This document shows positions 17,015 through 29,094 of a stretch of DNA of 64,000 nucleotides, piece after piece. Position numbers and translations under genes: made by a program. The stretch is taken from positions 147,990 to 211,989 of the forward strand of contig CAVXTC010000036.1 of the NCBI GenBank assembly GCA_963764525.1. The letters run 5' to 3'. The stretch's first letter is position 1. Each line of letters starts with the position of its first letter. The stretch comes from DATDIC01 sp963764525. Its GTDB lineage: Bacteria; Pseudomonadota; Alphaproteobacteria; Acetobacterales; Acetobacteraceae. The notes under the pieces are model-generated. The model saw nothing but the letters and a program-made list of their open reading frames with translations. It had not been told where the DNA came from and searched no databases.

Positions 17015-17518
17015 TCAAGCGTTCTGAACGGCGCTGGGGGTGCTCAGAAGCCATTCCGTGACGGTTGTGGCATCATTGAGCGGCAGGACCGGGCGGTCGC
17101 AGCGAAATTCCGCGGTGTCGGTGGCGACCGCGACCACGTCCGGCTGGGCCGGCCAGATCGGCGGCTTGCCCAGCGCCTGGCGATACACCTCCAGCTTGGG
17201 GAACGGATGCGTCTTGAACCCCTCCACCAGCACCAGGTCCACCGGATCGAGCCGCGCCAGCAGATCAGGCAATAAGGGTTCATCGCCGTCCGTTTCGTGC
17301 AGCAGGGCCCAGCGATGGGTGGACGCCACCAGCACTTCATGGGCGCCGGCCGCGCGATGGCGGAACGTGTCCTTGCCCGGACGGTCCATGTCGAAGCCGT
17401 GATGCGCGTGCTTGATGGTGGACACCGACAGCCCACGGCGCCGCAGCAGCGGCAGCAGCGCCGTGATCAGGGTGGTCTTGCCGCTGCCGGACCAGCCGAC
17501 GATGCCGAGCACCTTCAC
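17015..17518 (-). CDS. mobB: Molybdopterin-guanine dinucleotide biosynthesis adaptor MobB
   Basis: P-loop GTP-binding adaptor that assists MobA in forming the guanine dinucleotide form of the molybdenum cofactor. 167 residues from the GTG at 17518. The Walker A is GWSGSGKTTLITALLPLLRR near the N-terminus, followed by STIKHAHHGFDMDRPGKD, the family KHxHH motif, and VLVEGFKTHPFPKLEVYR. The start was chosen because KVLGIVGWSGSGKTT is the usual N-terminus; the frame stays open further upstream inside pgsA. It lies nine bases downstream of the pgsA stop, likely cotranscribed. Confidence 0.92.
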   Translation of the reverse strand: MKVLGIVGWSGSGKTTLITALLPLLRRRGLSVSTIKHAHHGFDMDRPGKDTFRHRAAGAHEVLVASTHRWALLHETDGDEPLLPDLLARLDPVDLVLVEGFKTHPFPKLEVYRQALGKPPIWPAQPDVVAVATDTAEFRCDRPVLPLNDATTVTEWLLSTPSAVQNA

Positions 17519-17526
17519 GCCGTGGC

Positions 17527-18171
17527 TCAGGATGGCGGATGTGCGGCGCCGGGCGCGACGACAGTCGGGGCGGCGGCATTCGCCGCGGCCGCGTGCGGAG
17601 GCCGCGTGGTGGCGTGCTGCAGCCCGGCGGTCAGATAGTCCCACCCGGTCACCAGTGTCAGCGCGGCGGCGACCCAGAGCATCGCGGTGCCGATCAGGTT
17701 GACCGGGACGAAGGACAGATGAAGCAGCGCCGCGGAGGGGTCGCCGGCGAGCAACGTGCCGAGCGCGCCCATCTGAAAACCGGTCTTCCACTTGGCGAGC
17801 CGGGTCACCGGCAGGCCCATGCGAATGCCGGCGAGATACTCGCGCAATCCGCTGACCAGGATTTCGCGCAGCAGGATGATGATGGCCGGATACAGGGTCC
17901 AGCCGCTGAAGCGTCCCTCGCCGGCGAGCATCATCAGCGCGGCCCCGACCAGCAGCTTGTCGGCGATCGGGTCCAGCATGCGCCCGAAATCGGAGAGCTG
18001 CCGGCGGGTCCGGGCGAAATGGCCGTCCAGGTAGTCGGTGATCGCGGCAGCGCTGAACAGGACGCAGGCCGCGAAATCCGCCGCCGGCTGACGCAGCGCC
18101 ACCAGCACCACCAGCACGGGGATGGCGGCGATGCGGGACAGCGTAAGCAGGTTCGGCAGATCGGTGAGCAT
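17527..18171 (-). CDS. pgsA: CDP-diacylglycerol--glycerol-3-phosphate 3-phosphatidyltransferase PgsA
   Basis: Membrane enzyme making phosphatidylglycerol phosphate. 214 residues from the ATG at 18171 (MLTDLPNLLTLSRIAAIPVL, the conserved NLLTLSR opening). The CDP-alcohol phosphotransferase signature is complete: DYLDGHFAR...GRMLDPIADK, giving the D-x2-DG-x2-AR-x8-G-x3-D-x3-D pattern. Several hydrophobic helices follow. The C-terminal tail is unusually long and Ala/Pro-rich. The pairing of pgsA with molybdopterin genes is common in alphaproteobacteria. Confidence 0.93.
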   Translation of the reverse strand: MLTDLPNLLTLSRIAAIPVLVVLVALRQPAADFAACVLFSAAAITDYLDGHFARTRRQLSDFGRMLDPIADKLLVGAALMMLAGEGRFSGWTLYPAIIILLREILVSGLREYLAGIRMGLPVTRLAKWKTGFQMGALGTLLAGDPSAALLHLSFVPVNLIGTAMLWVAAALTLVTGWDYLTAGLQHATTRPPHAAAANAAAPTVVAPGAAHPPS

Positions 18172-18426
18172 GCCCGCCGACGGTACTGCGTGGGGGCTGC
18201 GGAGACCAGCCGCAAAATACTGGCATTCGGCGGCGCGACCCCCATCGCCTGGGGTGTTTCCGGACGGGGCGGCGATGGGCCGGGGCGCGTGGGACCTGTT
18301 CGTGGCCGCAGGCAGTTTGCTTTGAACCTTCTTCAGAGCATTCCCGTCCGGTGAGCACCACTTAAAGGGATCCTGTCCCGAGCCGTGGTGTAGGAACGGT
18401 GCTCCCGAGCAGCGTTGGCTGCGCAA

Positions 18427-19102
18427 TCAGGCGGCCACGACGGGCAGGCTGATCGGGGCAGTATCGCTCACCGAGCCGAGGGTTTCCAGGCTCATGTATC
18501 GGCGCTGCACCGCCCATTCGTCATTCTGCTCGAGCAGAATGGCGCCAACCAACCGCACGATGGCCGCTTCATTTGGAAAGATACCAACGACATCGGTGCG
18601 CCGCTTGATCTCGCCATTCAGCCGCTCCAGCAGGTTGGTGCTGTGGATTTTGGCCCGATGCTCTTTGGGGAATGCTGTAAAAGCCAGCACATCGGCTTCG
18701 GCGTCGTCCATCAGGCCGGCCAGCTTCGGCACCCGTGGCCGCAGCTGGTCGGCGACATCACGCCACTGCTTGCGGGCGGCATCCGCATCATCCTGAGCAA
18801 AAGCAAATGCGGTGCCGATCCAGGCGGCAACGATACGCCGGTGGCTCTTGCCGGCGTGGGCCAGGGCGTGCGCATAAAATGCACCCGGCAGCGCTGCCAG
18901 CCGGCGTGCAGCACGCGACCCACGGCGGCCTTGAGCCCCTCGTGCGCATCCGAGATGGCCAGCTTGACGCCGCGCAGGCCACGCCGTGCCAGGCTGCGCA
19001 GGAAGTCGACCCAGAACGTATCGTCTCGGCTGCCGTGACAGTCGCAATCGGCGTCAGCAGCGACGGCCGGCGAGAGGTGTTGGGATTGGCGGTCGGCGCC
19101 AG
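18427..19102 (-). pseudogene. IS256-family transposase remnant with an internal inversion
   Basis: The minus strand from about 19013 down to 18427 encodes the C-terminal half of an IS256 (mutator-type) transposase: TFWVDFLRSLARRGLRGVKL, ISDAHEGLKAAVGRVLHAG, then in other frames PKEHRAKIHSTNLLERLNGE and IKRRTDVVGIFPNEAAIVRL. The immediately preceding part of the protein, ERIVSAAVTVAIGVSSDGRR plus EVLGLAVGAS, is found on the plus strand at about 19013-19102, i.e. inverted in place. The N-terminal domain and the left end are missing. The element is therefore truncated and rearranged, not merely misread. Confidence 0.75.
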
Positions 19103-19177
19103 CGCGCACCGGAGCAGCCGGTGGATGCCCGCTCCCGTGGACGTGACTGTTTCAGTTGCTACCGGCCACTGCGGCTG

Positions 19178-19202
19178 CTCCCCTCCAACAAAAAGGGGCG
19201 TC
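19178..19202. repeat. Dispersed CCCTCC hairpin, copy 4 (short)
   Basis: CTCCCCTCCAACAAAAAGGGG beside the anti-sigma stop; a shorter relative of copies 1, 3 and 6. Confidence 0.4.
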
Positions 19203-19208
19203 ATCGCA

Positions 19209-19881
19209 TCATTCCACCGCCAGCAACCGCCCGCCGTACAGCACCGGTCCGGTCGGCAGGCCGGTCGGCGATCCGCCGCGCGGCTCCAGGCTCACCAGAA
19301 GCTGAGTGTTCGGTGCCAGGGCCGCCGTGAGCCGACGCCCACTCGCCGGCAACACGCCGAGCGGGCGGGGCTTTGTTTCGCCCTCGGCGAGTGCCCACAG
19401 TTCCAGGTCCCGGTCGCTCGGCACGGACACCGCCCCGCTCGGCCGCACGGTCAGCGCACCGGCTGGCCCGGCGGTCGCGATGAGCACCGGTGCCCCACCG
19501 GTCATCGGCGCCAGCACCGCCATCAGCGGCGGCGCCGGCTGCCGCACCAGCATGAAGGCTGCCAGCGCAGCCGCCAAAGCGAGCGATCCGGCGGTCGTCG
19601 CCTGCCAGAACCGCACACGCCGCACCGTCGAAAGCTGCACGACCGTATCGCCGCTGCCAGCACCGGTGCTTGCTTCAATGCGGTGCCAGAGATCGGCCGG
19701 CGGGGGCACCGGAGCCGCCTGGGTCGCAAGCGGGATCAGCCGCCGTTCCCATGCTGCCACCGAATTCGGCAAACGCCGGGTCTTCGGCGAGCAGAGTGCG
19801 CGCCCGAGCCGCGTCGGCGTTCTCCAGCACGCCCATCACATGCTCGGCCGCCAGCAGGTCGCGGTCCTCGGCGTCGCTCAT
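19209..19881 (-). CDS. RskA-family anti-sigma factor, one frameshift
   Basis: Membrane-bound anti-sigma factor that sequesters the ECF sigma factor encoded just upstream. The N-terminal cytoplasmic part is MSDAEDRDLLAAEHVMGVLE with RARTLLAEDPAFA. After a frame change near 19755 it continues SVAAWERRLIPLATQ and PADLWHRIEASTG. One transmembrane helix (AGSLALAAALAAFMLV) leads to a periplasmic RskA domain ending PTGLPTGPVLYGGRLLAVE. The start overlaps the sigma stop (ATGA at 19878-19881), a typical coupled sigma/anti-sigma pair. Confidence 0.85.
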
Positions 19882-20435
19882 GACCCCAGGCACTCCCGTA
19901 ACGACAGCAAGCCGCGGCGTATCGTCGATTTCACCGTGCCGAGGGGAATCCGCAGCCGTCCGGCCAGTTCGCTGTGCGACAATCCTTCGACGAAGGCCAT
20001 CATCAGCAGGCGCCGCCGCTCGGCATCCAGCAGGCCGAGGCAGCGATGCAGCGCCGCCCCTTCGGCGGTGCTAACCAGTCGCGCCAATGCATCGGGTGCC
20101 GCATCCGGCTGGTCGTCGGCTTCATAGCCGGGAACCTCGCGGGACAAGCGGCGGACGATGTCGAGCGCGCGATAGCGCACCAGGCTGATCAGAAACGCCT
20201 CTGCACTGCCGCGTGCCGGGTCGAACCGGTGCGCCTGCTGCCAGACCTGCACGAAGGCATCGTGGGTGGCGTCGGCGGCCAGCGCGGACTGGCGGGTGAT
20301 GCGCAGCGCGATGCCGTGCAGACGCGCGTTCCAACGGTCGTACAGCGTGCGGAACGCCTGACGGTCGCCGCCGGCGCAGTGACGCAGCAGCGTCGCGGTC
20401 TCGGCCGCATCCTGGGGGTCGGCGTCCGCGTTCAG
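19878..20435 (-). CDS. ECF RNA polymerase sigma factor (SigK-like), probable CTG start
   Basis: Extracytoplasmic-function sigma factor, 185 residues. Region 2 reads QAFRTLYDRWNARLHGIALR and DATHDAFVQVWQQAHRFDPA (core-binding and -10 recognition); region 4 reads LDAERRRLLMMAFVEGLSHS and RIPLGTVKSTIRRGLLSLRE, a helix-turn-helix. No ATG, GTG or TTG precedes region 2 before an in-frame TAG. The only initiation-like site is a CTG at 20433-20435, placed five bases after a perfect AGGAGG. The next gene is its anti-sigma factor, coupled by ATGA. A base error changing the true start is possible. Confidence 0.85.
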   Translation of the reverse strand: MNADADPQDAAETATLLRHCAGGDRQAFRTLYDRWNARLHGIALRITRQSALAADATHDAFVQVWQQAHRFDPARGSAEAFLISLVRYRALDIVRRLSREVPGYEADDQPDAAPDALARLVSTAEGAALHRCLGLLDAERRRLLMMAFVEGLSHSELAGRLRIPLGTVKSTIRRGLLSLRECLGS

Positions 20436-20440
20436 GTTCG

Positions 20441-20446
20441 CCTCCT
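20441..20446 (-). promoter_or_regulatory. Ribosome binding site deciding a CTG start
   Basis: AGGAGG on the minus strand, five bases before the CTG at 20435. It fixes the start of the ECF sigma gene, since the frame has no other usable start codon between the in-frame TAG upstream and region 2. Confidence 0.6.
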
Positions 20447-20497
20447 GTGTGTGCGGCTACTATACGGTCGTAGCGCGGAACGGATGCAAGAGGTGCG

Positions 20498-20902
20498 TCA
20501 AGCAGCCCAGGGATCGATGATCTCCACGCCGGTATCGACAAAATCGGCGATGTTGCGAGTCACCAGAACCTTGCGATTGACCATGGCCGTAGCCGCGATC
20601 AGCGCATCGGCCACCGGCCGCACGCGCTGTGCCATGATGCGGCCCCACGCCAACGCGACCTCGCCGTCGATCGGCAGGATGCGGTCGCCATAGGCCGAGT
20701 GCAGCCCATGCAACCACAACCGCAATGAGTTCGCCGCCACGCGATCGGTTCGCGCCCGTAGCTCGATACCCTTCATGACCTCGCCCAACGTGATGACGCT
20801 GAGGAACACCGCCGTGTCATCCACCGCACCCAGCCACCGTGTCGCGGCGGGCGTCTTCCGACGTGCCTCGGACAGCACGCAGGTATCGACCAGATAAGTC
20901 AG
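20498..20902 (-). CDS. vapC: VapC-type PIN-domain toxin
   Basis: Predicted metal-dependent ribonuclease of the VapC toxin group, 134 residues. The four acidic PIN positions are visible: YLVDTCVLSE (D6), TLGEVMKGIE (E41), VADALIAATA (D99) and NIADF (D120). ILPIDGEVALAWGRI and VLVTRNIADFVDTGVEIIDP are standard family stretches. The likely start is a CTG that overlaps the antitoxin stop as CTGA; a GTG eight codons further in would remove the first catalytic aspartate and is unlikely. Located directly downstream of a Phd-type antitoxin. Confidence 0.88.
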   Translation of the reverse strand: MTYLVDTCVLSEARRKTPAATRWLGAVDDTAVFLSVITLGEVMKGIELRARTDRVAANSLRLWLHGLHSAYGDRILPIDGEVALAWGRIMAQRVRPVADALIAATAMVNRKVLVTRNIADFVDTGVEIIDPWAA

Positions 20903-21156
20903 AGGTCGATGTCCCGGCCGGTGTCGGGCGAGCGATCGTTGATGGCTTCCACAAGCTCATCGGCCCAAGCGGGACCCTCGACCAGGTACTCCTTGAAGGG
21001 CTTCCGGGTGCGGGTCAGGCTGTCGTACGTATCGGCCGACAGGACCACGGCGGTGCGTTTGCCATGCACCGTCACCGTCTGCGGTCCCTGATCGCGGGCC
21101 CGCTTGACGACTTCGCTCAAACGGTTCTTGGCGTCTTGCAATTGCCAGTCGGACAC
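20899..21156 (-). CDS. Phd/YefM-family antitoxin
   Basis: 85-residue antitoxin partner of VapC. The N-terminal MSDWQLQDAKNRLSEVVKRA is the classic Phd/YefM DNA-binding opening (W-x-(L/V)-QDAKNRLSE), with TVTVHGKRTAVVLSADTYDS as the beta part. The C-terminal region (FKEYLVEGPAWADELVEAIN) would wrap the toxin. Expected to autorepress; candidate operator repeats lie 16 bases upstream at 21172-21192. Confidence 0.88.
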   Translation of the reverse strand: MSDWQLQDAKNRLSEVVKRARDQGPQTVTVHGKRTAVVLSADTYDSLTRTRKPFKEYLVEGPAWADELVEAINDRSPDTGRDIDL

Positions 21157-21171
21157 GGGCGCCCCCTGCTC

Positions 21172-21192
21172 TGTCTAGACCGTCTAGATAGA
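21172..21192 (-). promoter_or_regulatory. Candidate operator of the phd-vapC operon
   Basis: TGTCTAGACCGTCTAGATAGA contains two copies of the palindrome TCTAGA spaced nine bases apart, immediately upstream of the antitoxin start. Phd-type antitoxins bind short palindromes in this position; binding here is inferred. Confidence 0.5.
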
Positions 21193-21209
21193 CTTCGTGC
21201 CTTACCAAG

Positions 21210-21607
21210 TCAAGTCCCTTCGTCCGGGGCTTCCAAATCCCGCGCCACCTCCGGCGCCCGCAGCAACCGGTCGATCTCCATCGCGTGTTCCAGGGCATCA
21301 TCCGCCTGGAAACTGAGCTCGGGAGCGAACCTCAGTCGCAACGCATGCGCCACCTGCCCGCGCAGGAAGGGCGCAGCACGTTGCAGCGCCGGCAGCAGCG
21401 CGGCGACATCCGATCGGCCCAGGCGCCACACGAATGCCGTGGCGTGCTTCAGGTCCGGGCCGATCCGCACCTCGGTGACGGTGATCTGCGCATCCGCAAG
21501 GTCCGGATCGCGGAGTTCGTGGCGGGCGAAAACACCGGCCAGGACGTGGCGGATCTCTTCCGCCACTCGCAGTTGGCGCTGTGTCGGACCGGTCCGCTCT
21601 GCCTTCT

Positions 21608-21611
<4 letters not shown>
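21210..21611 (-). CDS. rbfA: 30S ribosome-binding factor RbfA
   Basis: KH-fold factor needed for 16S rRNA 5' end maturation and cold adaptation. 133 residues beginning LKKAERTGPTQRQLRVAEEI, with DAQITVTEVRIGPDLKHATA and LRLRFAPELSFQADDALEHA, the family's strand and C-terminal helix. The start is taken as the TTG at 21611, which overlaps the infB stop (TTGA). Last gene of the rimP-nusA-ylxR-infB-rbfA operon as seen here. Confidence 0.93.
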
Positions 21612-24253
<2,642 letters not shown>

Positions 24254-24956
24254 TTACCCGCCCGCTCTTGACCCAAGTGTCGGGCCGCGCCCGACCGTTC
24301 AACCCGTATGTCCGGCGATTACCCCAGAGTGCCCCAATCCCGACAGCCGTCCGTCTTCAAGCGCCATCAGACTCCGCCAGTTCGCCCGGCGCGACCGCCA
24401 CATGCACCACGTGGTCGCGACCGAACACCGCGCCCAAAGCCGCCGCCGGCAGGGGCGTCAGAACCGGTATCTCCGTTGAGATGCCCCTCATGCCCCCGAG
24501 GATCCGTCCATTTGGAACCGCCGCCGCTCCTCGCCTCGCTGCCGTCCGACGCCTGCAGGATCAGCGCGGCGCGGCCGCTCCGGACCCACTCCCGCGCCTT
24601 TTCGAACCCGGCGACGGCCTGGCCGGCCCGCCGGGCAAGACCCAGCAACTCCTCGATCCGCCGGGCGATGCCGGTCCTGACACACGTCCGCAAGGTCCTG
24701 CGGCACGTTCACCGGACCTCGCGCGGCGCGCGCGAAAGCGCCCCGGGCACGGGCGGTTTCTAGCACATCGCCGCGGGCGCTCAACCACATTCCCCGGCCG
24801 GGCAGCCTTGCAGCGAGGTCAGGCACCAGCGCCCGATCGGGGCCGACGACGAAACGGATCATGCGCTCCTTCGGCAGGCGTTCGCGGGTGACGATGCAGC
24901 GCCGCAGCGGGCCGATTTCCGGTTCGTCGTCGGCTTGCGGGTCCAGCAGTTCGGGT

Positions 24957-26508
<1,552 letters not shown>

Positions 26509-26544
26509 GATGGCCTCTTCAGTGGTCCATAGACAGTTGGTCGG

Positions 26545-27063
26545 TCAATTGGTTTGCGCCGGTGCGGCGGTCGCGGCGATCAGCGCGTCGGTCAGCACCA
26601 GCCTGGCGCGGCGGATGTCATCAAGCGGAAGCGCGACCTCGGTTCCGTCGTCCAGGCGCAGCCGTGCGGTGCTGTCGTCGGCGCCCAGCACGACGCCGGA
26701 GAAGCGTTTGCGGCCGTCGATCGGCGCCGCTGTTTCAGCGCGCGCCAAATGCCCGGCGAAGCGGTTCCAGTCCTTCGTCCGCGTCAGCGGCCGGTCGATG
26801 CCGGGCGAGCTGACCTCCAGCATCCAGGCACCGGGCAGCGGGTCGGCAACGTCGAGCACGGCGCCCAGGGCGCGGCTGATCCTTTCGCAATCTTCCACCG
26901 TGATCTGCCCGCCATCCGCCCGGTCGGCCATGACCTGCAAGGTGGGCCGGTCGCGACCGATCAGGGTGACGCGCACCAGTTCGTAGCCCATGTCCGTGAG
27001 CGTCGGCGCCACGATCGCGGCGAGTCGGGGTTCCAGCGGCTGGGTCGGCTTGTCAGCGTCCAA
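26545..27063 (-). CDS. rimP: Ribosome maturation factor RimP
   Basis: Factor for 30S assembly. The frame contains PRLAAIVAPTLTDMGYELVR, VEDCERISRALGAVLDVADP, PGAWMLEVSSPGIDRPLTRT (the hallmark EVSSPGIDRPL) and DWNRFAGHLARAETAA. The TTG at 27063 gives the usual number of residues before MGYELVRV. It begins in the T-rich tail of a terminator-type hairpin and has no clear Shine-Dalgarno sequence, so a slightly different start is possible. First gene of the nusA-infB operon. Confidence 0.93.
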   Translation of the reverse strand: MDADKPTQPLEPRLAAIVAPTLTDMGYELVRVTLIGRDRPTLQVMADRADGGQITVEDCERISRALGAVLDVADPLPGAWMLEVSSPGIDRPLTRTKDWNRFAGHLARAETAAPIDGRKRFSGVVLGADDSTARLRLDDGTEVALPLDDIRRARLVLTDALIAATAAPAQTN

Positions 27064-27065
27064 AA

Positions 27066-27092
27066 CAAAAAAGGCGGCCCGCGAAGGCCACC
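27066..27092 (-). terminator. Intrinsic terminator hairpin in the rimP leader
   Basis: On the minus strand GGTGGCC-TTCGCG-GGCCGCC is followed directly by TTTTTTG: a seven-pair GC stem (one G-T pair) with a six-base loop and six T. It ends three bases before the proposed rimP start. Because a promoter-like site lies upstream at 27126-27154, this looks like a leader attenuator rather than only the end of degP, which stops about 250 bases earlier. Confidence 0.65.
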
Positions 27093-27125
27093 CCCCGTAA
27101 CTGAGCGGAGAATGATTGTGCGCAA

Positions 27126-27154
27126 GAGATAGCGTGCAGGGCGGCCGGACGCAA
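27126..27154 (-). promoter_or_regulatory. Candidate sigma-70 promoter for the rimP operon
   Basis: Minus strand TTGCGT (27149-27154) and TATCTC (27126-27131) separated by exactly 17 bases. Transcription would start near 27119, giving a leader of about 55 bases that contains the terminator hairpin. Match to consensus is moderate. Confidence 0.4.
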
Positions 27155-27345
27155 GGCCTGAGGGTTATGTCGTCAGAGGCGGCGGAAGGACGCTGGGCCG
27201 CGCTTCGCGCTTCCCGCAGGTCGCCACAGGGCGGGTGCAGCGCAGCGGACCCCGCCGCAAGCTGCGTCCGCCGAACCCGCCGTGGTGCCGGCCGACCGGC
27301 AGGGGCCGCCCGTCGCCCGGCCATCAGCCGACTACGCTCGGCCGC

Positions 27346-28795
27346 TCAGTCAAGCGGTAGCGACACCCAGCGAAGTCCAGACGGTTCCGCCAGCAGCATC
27401 GGCACGAATGGGCGCTTTTCTTTGACTTCGTCGTCCACACCTCTCGCTACATCATCGAGCGATGTGACCGCCATGCCGCGCACCTGCACAATCACGGTTC
27501 CTGCGTTGATGTTGCTGTTAGCGGCCGCGCTGCCAACCGCAACCCCTGTAATCACTACACCTTGTTGCTGAGCACCAAGACGATACCTTGCACGAAGCTC
27601 TGGGGTGATCGCCGCCATTTGCAGACCAAAATTGACCCGCGCCTCGGGAGGAAGTTCCGGCTTGGGGACACCCGGTTGGCCCAGGAAAGTTTCCATCATC
27701 TGGTTCGCGGGCCGCTCGGCCAGAGTGACGGGCACCGTTTGCTGATTGCCGTCGCGCAGGACGCCCAGAAGTACGATTGTCCCCGGCACCGTCTGGAGCA
27801 CAGTGCGCAACAGGGCGCGGCTATCCGCCATGAACTGGTTGCCGAACGAGGTGATGATATCGCCGGCGCGAAGGCCCGCCTGTGCTGCCGGACTGCCATC
27901 CAGCACCTCCAGCACGATCGGACCCCCACGGTCCTGGGAGTCCGTAGGCACCGGCCAGATCAGGCGTCAGCGACTGGACCCGCGCACCGAGCCATGCGGG
28001 CTTGAGCCTGCCCGACTGCATCTCGTGCATATGGGTCACGATGAACTTCGCGTCGTTGATCGGGATCGCGAATCCGATGCCGAGATTACCTATACTTGTG
28101 CCGGTCGTGTAAAGGGAGGAGTTGATCCCGATCACCTCGCCATCGGCGTTGAACAGCGGACCACCCGAGTTGCCCTCGTTGATCGCGGCATCCGTCTGCA
28201 TGTAGTCGTCGAACGGGGTGAAGTTCAGGTCGCGATTGAGGGCGCTTATGATGCCGGTCGTCACCGTGCTGGTGTGGTGCAGCGGATTGCCGATCGCGAT
28301 CACAGAATCACCCTGACGCACCGCGTTGCTGTCACCGAGCTTGACCGGGGTGAAAGGTCTGGCAGCCCGTATCTTAATCACCGCGATGTCACAGCACATC
28401 GCCTCGGCGATGAGGTCCGCGGGATACTGCAGGCCGTCACTCATGCTGACCCAGAAGTTGACTCCGTTGTGCACGACATGTTTGTTGGTCACGACGATCC
28501 CGTCGGTGCTCACGATGAACCCGCTGCCGTACCAAATGCTTTTGTCGGGTTCTGAGGCCTCGGCCATGACTGATTTTCCAGGCGGGACCTGCACATCCTT
28601 GTAGCGGGTCGTCGTGATGTTGACGACGCTCGGCATGAGGGTGGCGACCAGGTTGGGAAGACCCGCATCGGCGAACCCGCGGGCGTCGGCCGGGGAAACG
28701 GCCGCGAGTCCGAACACCAGCAGGACTGCTGCCAAAAGCCGGACGGCCCTTCCGAGTGCAAAGTGGCAACCGATGGCCTTGCGTGTCGATTTCAT
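27346..28795 (-). CDS. Periplasmic serine protease DegP/HtrA type, one frameshift
   Basis: Trypsin-like protease with PDZ domains for envelope protein quality control. From the ATG at 28795: a signal peptide (RLLAAVLLVFGLAAVSPADA), then the triad: histidine in TDGIVVTNKHVVHNG, aspartate in AMCCDIAVIKIRAA, serine in DAAINEGNSGGPLFNADGEV. After a frame change near 27945, two PDZ-like parts follow, with SPAAQAGLRAGDIITSFGNQ and GVVITGVAVGSAAANSNINA. The C-terminus is WVSLPLD. About 483 codons, normal for this group. It stands upstream of the rimP operon on the same strand. Confidence 0.88.
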
Positions 28796-29094
28796 GTGCC
28801 AGCCCCCGTTGACATGCTGCGGTCCCGGATCGGGACGCTCCGGTTCATTTGAACTTGGGACCGATTGTGCTCGCTCCGGATGCTTGTTGGCTATCCAAAT
28901 CCGGAAAACAGGTGGGCCGTCGCCCGACCACTCCCGCGAACGTGGGGCGGACCGCGCTGGCCTCGATTTAGAGATGGTGTCGCATTGGCGACCCCGACCG
29001 GCCGTTGGGAACAAAGACCTGGGCGGCCGCAGTCGCCGGCCATGAGACTAACGGCCCACGTATTCTCCCCTCCTGGCGGTTATTTCGGGCCCGG

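Noticed and set aside
18735..19883. Plus-strand open frame of 382 codons across the IS256 remnant and the anti-sigma gene
   Set aside because: Only the short part encoding the inverted transposase piece is meaningful; the rest is antisense to the anti-sigma factor.
27073..27092. Hairpin as a simple terminator for degP
   Set aside because: It lies about 250 bases after the degP stop and immediately before rimP, with a promoter-like site in between; a leader role explains the position better, although shared use is not excluded.
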